Below are positions 24,693 through 35,600 of a DNA stretch of 64,000 nucleotides, piece after piece (position 1 is the stretch's first letter; each line of letters starts with the position of its first letter). Location of the stretch: NCBI RefSeq assembly GCF_964355755.1, contig NC_092672.1, positions 9,730,501-9,794,500 of the forward strand. Reading direction: 5' to 3'. The position numbers and the translations under genes are program-made. The notes under the pieces were generated by a model that saw only the letters and a program-made list of their open reading frames with translations, ran no database searches and had not been told where the DNA came from. This stretch comes from Antedon mediterranea. Taxonomy: Eukaryota; Echinodermata; Crinoidea; Comatulida; Antedonidae.

Positions 24693-26186
24693 TTTATTCG
24701 CCGACAATATATGATTATACGGCTACTGGGCGCATACGTCACGTCATGTCGCCTTGTGGAATTCAGTGACACTATACAGAGTGACGCAATTAACACACGT
24801 TCAAACGCGGAAAATGATACGGTTTTTATACGCGCGTCAACTCAATGATTTTGTCATTGATAACTCACGTGAGCGTTTCGAGATTGTAGTCTGACATGGT
24901 TTATTAAAGTTTTAAAAAAAACCTTAAAATAATCAACATGTTACATCTGAAATAAAAACACAATGTCATATGAATTAATCTTATAATAATAAGGAACTAT
25001 TTCTAACCAGCAGGAAATGTTTTCTGCTTCGGTCTTCAATGTGATTCTAATAACTAATGTTACTTCCGTGTTCATGTAATGACATATTAAAGGTATCATT
25101 TTATGAAACACAAGAATAAGCTGCCTGTTGATTTTTTTTTATATATATTATTAACTATTAAACTATTAATACACACAAGTCAAAGTTTTCAGAATGATGT
25201 GTTTGCTGTGAAAGTTGATACGCTCCACTTGTCTTGAATAGCAGACGATCAACGAATAGCAGACTTCCATTCATAGAAGTACAGTAGTTATTTTGAATTA
25301 TTACATAAACACAATTGAAGCGACCGTAGTTATGCCATTTATGGTGTCGGAACATTGTTATATTTAATCTTGTACACAAGGTTAAAGTATCAACACTTTA
25401 TTGTGTGCGACACAATACGCGTAAAATACCTAGTCTACTAATACGATTTGAACACACCTAAATCCGCTTCGGTTTTATCAATCTACCACGTCTCACAATA
25501 CGGTATCAGTGTACTAAACAGTGTAGTAAACACTTCATATGCCGTATTTGTCAGTTTTCAAGGTACTGTATCACCAATAATGCATTACCTTATTAATCAT
25601 ATACTTTAATACGAAAAATAATAAGAACTATGGCCTTTGCTGTGTATTTATCAACGTTGTAGCGGACTGAATTCATCCATTCGTCTTCTAATAATCGAAA
25701 AAGTAAAATTAGTGTAGAAAATCGACACTCGGATTTAGCACAGTGAGGAAGGCTGGCTAGATCGATTCATTGTACCAATTTTCATAATAAACTAAAGCGA
25801 ATGTCAGAAACAGTAACAGTAACATTATCACACGTTATATAGTCCTTTCTAAAAATCACGATCATGCGTAGTACGAAAGATTTGTTGCTAGGTGCTCATA
25901 GGCGGGAAGTTGCATTTCAAACCACAGATCTTCATCAGGTTCATCATAACAAACGTACGGTTATGAATCATAACTGACATCGATCCTATGTATACGAACA
26001 AGTGTTAACACGTTTTATACGTCGCTTTGTTCTTAGTATAGACAACTGTAACTCGTATATTTTAATTACAAACAGTCATCGATGGCATGATAAATACCTA
26101 CCATGCTAAATTTGATCATGTTTGATACGAATAATTCATAAAGAACTCGGCGCCGTAGTATTAGGTTGGGTTGAAATAAATAATAT
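24693..26186. other. Intergenic / ELOVL 3' flank
   Basis: No gene recognised. The part nearest 26186 is probably the 3' untranslated region of the minus-strand elongase gene. A canonical polyadenylation signal was not located with confidence. Confidence 0.4.
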
Positions 26187-27110
26187 TTAATCAACTTTAA
26201 TGCCATTACCATTTGAGTGGGTTGTCTTGGAGATGTGACCGTTTCCATTGGCATAGATTGCGTTGCCATTCTTCTCAATTTTCTTCGCACTTGGCCTTGA
26301 ACAAAAGTACGCTTTGTAAAAATAATGAGCAAAAAGAACAAAATAGCTTGCATACATCAATAATGCTACCAAAATGTTCGTGTCTGTTGTTGAGCAGTGT
26401 TCACCGCGTGCACGAAAAACGTATGCCAGGTAGTTGACGGCGACACCGACGACCATTTGCGACATCTGGAACAATGTTATGCATACATTGACGAAGCGAG
26501 GAATCTTGTAGAGCCGCGACGCACGCAACGTATAATAAGAGTACATAACGGCGTGTACAGTTGCATTGACAAGAATGAAATAACGTCCCGGGGCAACCAT
26601 GTATTGGTAACTGTACCAAGAGTAAACAAACACTGTGATATGGTGATACCAATGTAAGAAAATTAATGGTTGCTTACGTAGAACGATAAACATAGTATCC
26701 CCCAGTTCTGGTAATTTACTTATTACGAACAGCAACGACCAAAATCCATTCACACCGTGGTAACCAATTTCAGCGTCACACATCGTAGCTTTGAATCCAA
26801 ACATTCGGTAATATAGTACATATTCGCTCCATAGTCTCCAAGCACATACTACACTAAACACAGCAAGAATAAACGACCATAGTATAAGAGCCGGCCGCAG
26901 GTCAAATCGACTCCTATGCAGCATCAGTCGTTTTAAACCAAAAATAACTACGACATATACCATACTTATAACTATAGAAAGAGTCCAGTACTTTGAAAAC
27001 CAATCCAACCATGGCTGAGCGTGGTAGTCCTCTTCAAAACTAAACAAACTCTGCTGAAATACTTCATCGATTTGCTCCAACATGGTGTTATAATATAGTT
27101 TAAATGGCAA
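26187..27110 (-). CDS. elovl6: ELOVL6-like very long chain fatty acid elongase, intronless
   Basis: A single 307-codon frame. ELOVL enzymes are ER membrane 3-ketoacyl-CoA synthases that condense malonyl-CoA with an acyl-CoA; the ELOVL6 group extends C12-C16 saturated and monounsaturated chains. Family motifs are all present: KLPELGDT (132-139), the histidine box HWYHH (153-157) and HAVMYSYY (186-193). The NxxxH-type stretch around NATVH is also present. LHWYHHIT, YSWYSY and the region after the box fit ELOVL6/3 better than ELOVL1/4/7 or ELOVL2/5. About six or seven hydrophobic segments are spread from residue 42 to 268. The C-terminal tail (271-307) is Asn/Gly-rich and ends KVD, without a classic dilysine ER signal. 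A second methionine at residue 10 could also serve as start. The complete coding region lies in one exon, unlike vertebrate ELOVL6, so it may be a retrocopy or the product of intron loss. The frame is intact and has its own TATA box. Confidence 0.93.
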   Translation of the reverse strand: MPFKLYYNTMLEQIDEVFQQSLFSFEEDYHAQPWLDWFSKYWTLSIVISMVYVVVIFGLKRLMLHRSRFDLRPALILWSFILAVFSVVCAWRLWSEYVLYYRMFGFKATMCDAEIGYHGVNGFWSLLFVISKLPELGDTMFIVLRKQPLIFLHWYHHITVFVYSWYSYQYMVAPGRYFILVNATVHAVMYSYYTLRASRLYKIPRFVNVCITLFQMSQMVVGVAVNYLAYVFRARGEHCSTTDTNILVALLMYASYFVLFAHYFYKAYFCSRPSAKKIEKNGNAIYANGNGHISKTTHSNGNGIKVD

Positions 27111-27153
27111 GGTGCAAAACAGAGTGACAATATGAACAGACCACGTTTACCGG

Positions 27154-27161
27154 TATTTATA
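27154..27161 (-). promoter_or_regulatory. TATA box of the ELOVL6-like gene
   Basis: On the minus strand the sequence reads TATAAATA, 44 bases upstream of the start codon. Initiation about 25-30 bases downstream would leave a 5' leader of roughly 15-20 bases, if the leader is unspliced. The position is typical of a core promoter; use is inferred. Confidence 0.55.
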
Positions 27162-28502
27162 CTTCCAATATTATGAATGGAAAGTGAACGTTGTACCGTG
27201 TTGATATGCTGTGTACTACGGTTCAAAGCCGCGCCCACTCTCAAATACGTAGCAATACAAATAACCTATAGACAGGCTGACCTCAAACTGCGAACTGTTT
27301 GCTTCACGGGTCTATAGAACACTAATGACGATACAAGCAAGGGAAGACACTACTTCACGAACGGGTTCTATTCACACAAAACCTCTTATTCTTGCTAATT
27401 CAACCCGGAAATCTACATGAATTCAACTTACAACAACAAAACGGTTTTTATATCTATTAAGCTCATTGCTGACAATGATTGAATTGAATTCCAATGAATA
27501 AATCAGTCGAGAGTATTATGACGTCACTTGTGTACATTTACCGACATGTATCAAATAACTGTTATTTATGTCCCGGCAGCGTCCCAGAAAGATCCATCGA
27601 TTGAAGTAATTAAAAATTCAATCATAAATTATTATTAATTAGTTATGTACAAACTATGGCACCCCTAAAATTACCGATGTTATTATATAAGATAAAGTTC
27701 CGCCACCCTCTGATCAAGTACAGCATATATCCAGTAGGAAATTTGTATATATAGTGTTTCACGACACCGACTATCCCCTTCCTTCCGTATTCCATGGTAG
27801 GGTACGCAATTTTTTTAAATGTATTATAGGCCCTACCCAGTTTCTTTATATACCTACCTGTACAATAGTCAAGAAACACATTGATCGAATTTAGTTAAAT
27901 GTTTTTATTAATTTATTTATTTTTTCATTTTAATAATAGTAAAGAGAGGAATTCACAAAGACTTTAATGGCTATTCGATACAGAATTTTTTTTCCTCCTA
28001 ATTACCCAAGTTCAAAAGATGACCGAACAACAGCAGTGATTTACAAGTCATGTGACAAGCCCGGGTTTTACTTTCATGTTGTTTGAACAGAATAAACACC
28101 TAAAATACCGTACACATTGAGAAAGAATCCACATGACGGTTTACATCATAAGCACGAGCTACGTCAAGTTATAAACTGCAAAAAAACACACGGACCTGAA
28201 CAACATGTTATAACGTCACGTAATAATCGTACCTGTCACACTTTAACCCGTCGCAATAATAACTGCTGTCGCACTTTGTAATGAGTGAACTGTCGCACTT
28301 AAATTGAGGTGACGCCCCTTGTAATGCCCCAACCTTAACTTTGTAATAAGCGTGTTTTATTTCAATATTTAAACTCGGTGTCAATTATAGCCTAAAGAAT
28401 AGTATGAGGTAAATTGTTTATGAGTATTAAAAATGTTATTAAAATAACAGAAATTAAAACTTTTTTTTTCTCAATAATCTCATGATGGCACAGATATGCC
28501 TA
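27162..28502. other. Intergenic, upstream of the elongase gene
   Basis: Nothing beyond the promoter region was recognised. A 78-codon minus-strand frame at 27643-27879 has no splice, start or family support. Confidence 0.45.
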
Positions 28503-28590
28503 AAGGCAGGCATACACAGTCATACATTTGTCTGTCATACACATCATGATGTGTATGACAGACAAATGTATGACTGTGTATGCCTGCCTT
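28503..28590. repeat. 88-bp perfect palindrome with no spacer
   Basis: The left 44 bases, from AAGGCAGGCATACACAGT to CACATCA, are followed immediately by their exact reverse complement (TGATGTG to CTGCCTT). There is not one mismatch and no spacer. The centre is CACATCA/TGATGTG. No flanking direct repeat like those of the micro-palindromes was found. Confidence 0.95.
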
Positions 28591-28778
28591 AAGACGTAAT
28601 TGTTCATTATTCAGCCACAGTTAGTGGAAAATCCCAAACTGCCCCACAGTAGGACTACTAACAATAAGGAAATACAGTGATATTAACAGGCTCAGCACAT
28701 TGTCACATGTCAAAATTATTGTATTCGGGGTTTTATTGACATTTTTAATTAGGATTGGGTACGTTGAGTGGCCTCTAC

Positions 28779-30190
28779 GACGGTATACATTGAGTACGGT
28801 ATCATCGGATACGATATGCAACGTACGGAGCATCAGCACAGATGCATTGAGTTACGGTATACATTGAGTTACGGTATACATTGAGTTACGGTATACATTG
28901 AGTACGATATACATTGAGTACGATATACATTGAGTACGGCATCATCGGATAAGATATGCAACGTACGGAGCATCAGCACAGATGCATTGAGTTGCGGTAT
29001 ACATTGAGTTACGGTATACATTGAGTACGATATCATCGGATACGATATGCAACGTACGGAGCATCAGCACAGATGCATTGAGTTACGGTATACATTGAGT
29101 ACGATATCATCGGATACGATATGCAACGTACGGAGCATCAGCACAGATGCATTGAGTTACGGTATACATTGAGTTACGGTATACATTGAGTACGATATAC
29201 ATTGAGTACGGTACATTGAGTACGGCATCATCGGATACGATATGCAACGTACGGAGCATCAGCACAGATGCATTGAGTTGCGGTATACATTGAGTTACGG
29301 TATACATTGAGTACGGTATACATTGAGTACGGTACATTGAGTACGGCATCATCGGATACGATATGCAACGTACGGAGCATCAGCACAGATGCATTGAGTT
29401 GCGGTATACATTGAGTTACGGTATACATTGAGTTACGGTATACATTGAGTACGATATCATCGGATACGATATGCAACGTACGGAGCATCAGCACAGATGC
29501 ATCGAGTTACGGTATACATTGAGTACGGTATACATTGAGTACGGTACATTGAGTACGGCATCATCGGATACGATATGCAACGTACGGAGCATCAGCACAG
29601 ATGCATTGAGTTACGGTATACATTGAGTTACGGTATACATTGAGTACGGCATCATCGGATACGATATGCAACGTACGGAGCATCAGCACAGATGCATTGA
29701 GTTGCGGTATACATTGAGTTACGGTATACATTGAGTTACGGTATACATTGAGTACGATATCATCGGATACGATATGCAACGTACGGAGCATCAGCACAGA
29801 TGCATCGAGTTACGGTATACATTGAGTTACGGTATACATTGAGTACGGTACATTGAGTACGGCATCATCGGATACGATATGCAACGTACGGAGCATCAGC
29901 ACAGATGCATTGAGTACGGTATACATTTGAGTACGATATCATCGGATACGATATGCCACGTACGGAGCATCAGCACAGATGCATTGAGTTACGGTATACA
30001 TTGAGTACGATATACATTGAGTACGGTACATTGAGTACGGTACATTGAGTACGGTATACATTGAGTACGGTATACATTGAGTTACGATATATACATTAAG
30101 TACGGAATTATATGAGAAACGTATGGAGCATCAGTACACTAGATGCATTAAATTACGGTATACAATGAGTACAGTACGGTATACGGTACC
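28779..30190. repeat. Composite minisatellite, two interleaved unit types
   Basis: Unit type 1 is a 17-18-mer of the form GTATACATTGAGTTACG, present dozens of times with or without the extra T. Unit type 2 is a ~55-mer from CATCATCGGATACGATATGC to ACGGAGCATCAGCACAGATG. It has 12 near-identical copies and one decayed copy at about 30117. Copies of unit 2 are separated by one to five copies of unit 1, giving irregular higher-order spacing of about 70-140 bp. Long minus-strand frames run through the array only because the units lack stops in one frame. Confidence 0.95.
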
Positions 30191-32684
30191 GTACATTGTA
30201 CTTAAACACGGATAAAGTATCTACATTGGAACGACCGGGGTTTATTATTTGTTTAATGTTCCGAATTTCTAATCAAATAATGTAACGAATGAAAATGAGT
30301 CCTGTTTAATAATACAGGACGTAAACTATACTTGCACCATCAAATCCCGACAAACCGATTTTATTTCTCCATGGTTTTATGAATTTACTGTAATTGCATT
30401 GCCAAATATTAATATAAATCGGAAGTCTCCATTTATAAGACTCGTCCCTGTAGCAAAGGCCATTACTGAACACTAGTGTGCTGTCTGCCAATGAACCCAT
30501 TCACCAAATTTGGATAGATACCAGGGATCTGTTCCCGGATGCATGTACACACGGGTACACTTTATTTTAATAATACACACAACTTATTACTGATATTAAC
30601 CTAGGGTTACACTAGAGTAGTTTAAAAAATGGGTAGGGCCCAATGGTCAATTGTCGGAAGCCTGAGCGCGCCTACTGATTCAGATTACAATCGTTTCAAT
30701 AGTCTATGCACGTACGTTTCGTTTAGGGGTGTGGAGGGGAACTCACTTAGTGGTTGTTTATGAATTAGCCTACTGTTAGCAAAAATGTTTAATCACAACA
30801 TTTACCCAGAATACCGTATTGAATAACATTCGAATATGATCAATAAAGTTTATTTAATTAATGGGAATGGTTGCGATTATAATTATTAGTTTTGTAAATT
30901 TAGATCACCGTTCACGGAACCAAGTGGGAGAAATGGGGATGAGCATGTACAATCACACTTAACGTCTAGTGGATATTACGTCATCACACTCCTATAAGTA
31001 TATTCATGTGAATGACCAAGAAAGAGAAACATCATTAGAATCTAATTGACATTTTTGAAGATGATTATTTAGTTTGTCTTAACTTATTTACAAAGGATAA
31101 AATATCTGAAATATTGATTTACATACGCCACCCCATCTATTTTCTATTACTACACATATCATCAACGTCGATATCGATTAATAATAATAAAATGGATTTT
31201 GTCGGTGTTGTTTGTTAATTTTTATTTGTACACATGGTAAAGTAATTTACAAGATACAATACTATACCAAACAATAAATATGTGGGCACGTGTTCAATGA
31301 AGATACAAAAACATAAAGCTAATATCGCACATTACCATTGGCATTACAAATAAATTGTTGTTTTAAACAAACACGGTTTGCGGTACACCACGTGATTCCA
31401 AAAATAGGAATCACGTGTGTACCACAATTAGGCGTAATAGTAGTATTTATGATTGATACACAAACAACAAACTTTACAATCATGTGTTAACAAAAAAGTG
31501 TCGAAAGTGAATTAATATGTGCAGAATAAATAAGCAAGGGAAACTCGAAACAATCAATAATTAGTGTAGACTGTTATGTAATTTCGATCGTCTTTCGAAA
31601 GAGCCATTCAGTTTTCCTAATAAAGTCCAACGGTGAAACTGAACATGAAAATCGAGGAAAATAAAAGTGAGAAATGTCCGTTATTATCGTATTATTGTTA
31701 TCGTATATTCTGAAAAAGATTTTCTCATTGAAACGGGGATAAAGCCAAAATAAAACTACGGCATTATATCTCTCTATAATAACGGCCTATAGGGGATATA
31801 ACCCACTTAACTTTAACTCACATGGTCACAGATTAAAATAAAATATGTAATTGATTGTAGCCCAGTTTACAAGAACAACTAATACAGTAGTATTAAGAAA
31901 CAGTAGCAACAGATTTAATTACCATAAGCCGCAACCACAGACTTCTTTAGGTTATATTTGAACGAAAGAAGATTAGAAAGAGATTTAAATGAAATGCTTA
32001 AAAAATTCCATAATTTCGGGCCATTGTAAAAAATGTATTTCTTCTCAAATGGAATGTATGCTTTTCTGATAAAATATTTGATTTGGAAAATCCTGTATTA
32101 TAAATTGTGAATGTCAGATTGTTTTTGATGAAATGAAGAAATAATATGTTTAGGTAAGGAGAGATTGTGTAAACGATACATAAAAATCTAAGTTTGTACG
32201 TTAAAAGTATTGAATTTATTAAAAAGGTGTTTGGTGTGGTTATGTGGGATCTGTGATCAGGGAGGGATACACAGGAACTAATATTTAAATGTTTTCAACA
32301 AAAAGTAATTAAGGATACTATACAACTAATATAAAATCTTTACTAATTGTTTTTAGAAAACAAAATTTATTGACTAATTTTATATGTGTGCCTAATATTA
32401 AATTATATTCCCGGAGCTATCCTTTAAGCAATTTATAAGTATGCTAAGTTAATATATAAGACATTAAGATGGCTCTTCAATGTACTAATATTGAAACATT
32501 ACAAATTATGTACAATTATTTAATTAACAATTAAAAATTAATAATAATTGACTGGCAAATTACATGATTGTTTAAAAAGTTTATAAGAAGCATTCAATTT
32601 ACTTATATTGAGACATTACAAATTATGTACAATTAATTAACAATTTACAAATTAATTACAATTGACTGGAAATTAAATGCTTGT
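30191..32684. other. Intergenic between minisatellite and KIF22
   Basis: No gene recognised. It contains the hairpin at 31382-31423 and the duplicated KIF22 3' flank at 32472-32692. The rest is AT-rich and unremarkable. Confidence 0.45.
31382..31423. repeat. Hairpin with CACGTGATTCC arms
   Basis: Arms GGTACACCACGTGATTCC and GGAATCACGTGTGTACC, around AAAAATA, match except for one extra base on the left. No flanking 7-bp direct repeat was found, so it is not placed with the micro-palindromic insertions. Each arm contains a CACGTG E-box. Confidence 0.7.
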
Positions 32685-32692
32685 TTAAAAAG
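32472..32692. repeat. Tandem duplication at the 3' end of KIF22
   Basis: About 110 bp are repeated: copy 1 at about 32472-32586, copy 2 at 32589-32692. Shared words include GACATTACAAATTATGTACA-like sequence, ATAATTGACTGG and TTGTTTAAAAAGT. Copy 2 includes the last codons and stop of KIF22. The duplication therefore extended the 3' untranslated region. Confidence 0.65.
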
Positions 32693-35600
32693 TAACAAGA
32701 TTATTTTTCTTAATAGTCTCGACAACTTTAGCAGTCATCGCTGGTATCTGACTGAGATCATCAATACATTTAAATTCCCCATACATTTGTCTCCAGTTAT
32801 CAATTAATTTTGCCCGTTTTTCACCAATACTTTGAAGAGAGCGTAGCTCTTTGACAGAACCTGTATTTAATAAATTTAGCACAGACAAATCTGAAACGAT
32901 AGAAACAAAAACCTATGTTGTAATGTACTGGTGTGAATTAGCTCTTTTAAAGATTATATTTTTAACAGCATTATTCGTCATATTTTCCCACAAATTTAGT
33001 TTTTTGTATTTTGTAAATCTCTCACATTTGTAGATTGGTAATCCCTTCAAACTGAATGATAATCTCTTCAGTCTCAAAGTTCACTTTCTTTAGTCTATTG
33101 AAATATTTTAATCTTTGTTCATAGGATTAACATTTAAGAGGATTGACTGGTAGGAACCAGTTCTAAATTATACTGAGCCCTGGATTGCAGAGAGCTTATC
33201 CCCTTGCTGCGTTGGGTGTGTTTTTTGACTTTCTTCATTACAAATTAAATAAGAACATCATAAACAATTTAAATAAATTTTTATATACATTTTAAATATA
33301 ATTATTTGATAATGTACATTCTGAAACTGGCAAAAAAAAAATTCAAAAAATGTACTAGTTTATTTTTTTTTAAATAAAAAACATTAGACAGCCATTAACA
33401 AAGTTACTTAAATTTACATTTGTGTGTAAAGTTTTTGTAAATTATTTTTCAATAGTGAAGCTGCAATCTGAATGTTAACATCTCAGGCAATTCATATTTG
33501 GACACTGAAACAATTCTAATTGGGATCATTACTTATTTATTTCTATAATCTTGAAACAATGATAAAGAAAGTTCTAATTCATGTTTTCTTTCAACATATA
33601 TTTCTTCACAGGAAGAAGAAAAAATAAAACGCATCATTGATTTAATGTTTTAGATTAATTTAATTGAAAAAGACAACTAGTAGATTGGTAGCATAGAGAG
33701 TGTGGCTTTTTTTTGGTTTACAGGACAGATGCCATTTTGCCACTACATGATTGATGATAGATGTAAAATTTGGCTATCACTGAAATTATTATGACAAGTG
33801 TGTGCAGCTATTTCTCGGCTAAGGTAAACCACACACTAACAGAAACGAATGTATGTTCATGGCACAATGGAAAATTTAACAAAATAAATAGTACTCACTA
33901 TGTTTAGCTTGTTGGTTAGGGTCAGGTTGAAATATTCTCTGTGCTATATTTTCTTTCCCATTCTGTAAAAAAGTAACATAACTCTTTCTTGTAAGGTGTT
34001 GTTCTATTATTAAGTCAAAGAATACATTTTGTGTTTATTCATTTATATATTTTGTTATATATATTTTTTAAAAAAACATAGCAGCATTAACGTTTGTTAA
34101 TAAAAGGATAGAAAAGAACAATAAAACTAAACTATTCAAAACACTTACAAATACAAGTTTAAAAGAAAGTTAACATTCATACAAAAATACATAAATTTTG
34201 TATACAATTGATTTTAAATTTTTTTTACATTATTAAGCAGATATTAAATTTAAAAAAAATTTGTTTATGTGAAAATTAAGTACAGTACATTATTAAATTT
34301 ATTTATTATTATTACATTTTATTGATCGTATTTATAATTGTGTTCGGGTAATACATTCTCTGGAAGATCAGGAAATTCATTATAAGTACATTAACCTACT
34401 CAAGGACATCTACACCAACTGCACTACCACAGTTACGATGCACAAACCAAGCTAGAAAATCCACATAAAGAAGGGTGTCCGACAAGGCGATACAATTTCA
34501 CCTAAACTGTTTACAGCTTGTTTGGAAGGCATATTTCGCTCACTGGAATGGGAGGATAAAGGAGTGAATATCAATGGAGAAAAAGTTAATCATTTGAGGT
34601 TTGCAGATGACATTGTTGTCCTGGGAGAGCAAATCAGTGAAGTGGAGTATATGCTTAAAGACCTTGCAAATGCCAGCAAATGCTGTGGATTGAAAATGAA
34701 TATGAAGAAAACAAAAGTTATGGCAAATTCCATGGTACCTCATGGTTCTGTGACTGTTAATGGCAATAAAATTGATGAAGTAAATGAATATATCTATCTG
34801 GGGCAGAGATTTAGCCTGAGAGAAAAGAATCAAGAACAGGAGATAAAGAGGAGAATCAGATTGGGCTGGTACCAATATGGTAAACTGAGCAACATCATGA
34901 GAGGGGAAATACCGTTAAGCCTAAAAAGAAAGGTCTTTGATCAATGCGTGTTACCAACCATGACATATGGAGCTGTGACCTGGGCACTGTCAAATAAAAT
35001 GGAAAAGAAAATAGCAACAGCACAGCACAACATGGAAAGAAATATGCTCGGAATCATATATAAAGACAGAAAAACAAATGAATGGGTGAGAAAACAAACA
35101 AGTGGAAGTGGGCTGGACATATCAGTAGGAGAAGAGACAATAGATGGACTTCGCTAATGACATCATGGAGACCGATGGATGGGAGTAGAAATAGAGGAAG
35201 ACAAAGAGTGAGATGGCGAGATGAAATACACAAGTATTGGGGAACAGTGCAGTGGCAGGGAGCAGCTAGAGATCGTGCACTGTGGCAGAAACATGCTGAG
35301 GCTTGTGATGATGAATACATTTATTTTATGATATTCATAAAACACAAGGCACAGTATGAAACTAGTACACAAGAGTACTACAGTTTAAAAATACATAGGT
35401 TTTTAAAAGTACACACGGGTGGTGAATAATGTACTGTGATGTAAAATTATCCTATAACCAGAACCATGGAGCGAGTTGGGCGGCTTTCCGTGCCACTGAA
35501 GTGGCTACAGACCAAGAGTTGCTTGACAAATTTTAATATCTTAGTATCTTAGTTAGCTCCTCTAACTATTATAATAATTTCCAAATTTAGAATTAAGGAA

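Noticed and set aside
28503-28590. MicroRNA precursor
   Set aside because: A perfect palindrome with no loop and no mismatches is not the shape of a pre-miRNA; small RNA data would be needed to reconsider.
29107-29797. Three minus-strand frames of 78-88 codons with near-identical peptides
   Set aside because: They are the minisatellite read in its one stop-poor frame; the peptide repeats exactly follow the DNA units and there is no start, splice or family support.
28779-30190. CRISPR-like repeat-spacer array
   Set aside because: The separating segments are themselves copies of a second repeat and vary only in number, and the surrounding genome is clearly animal.
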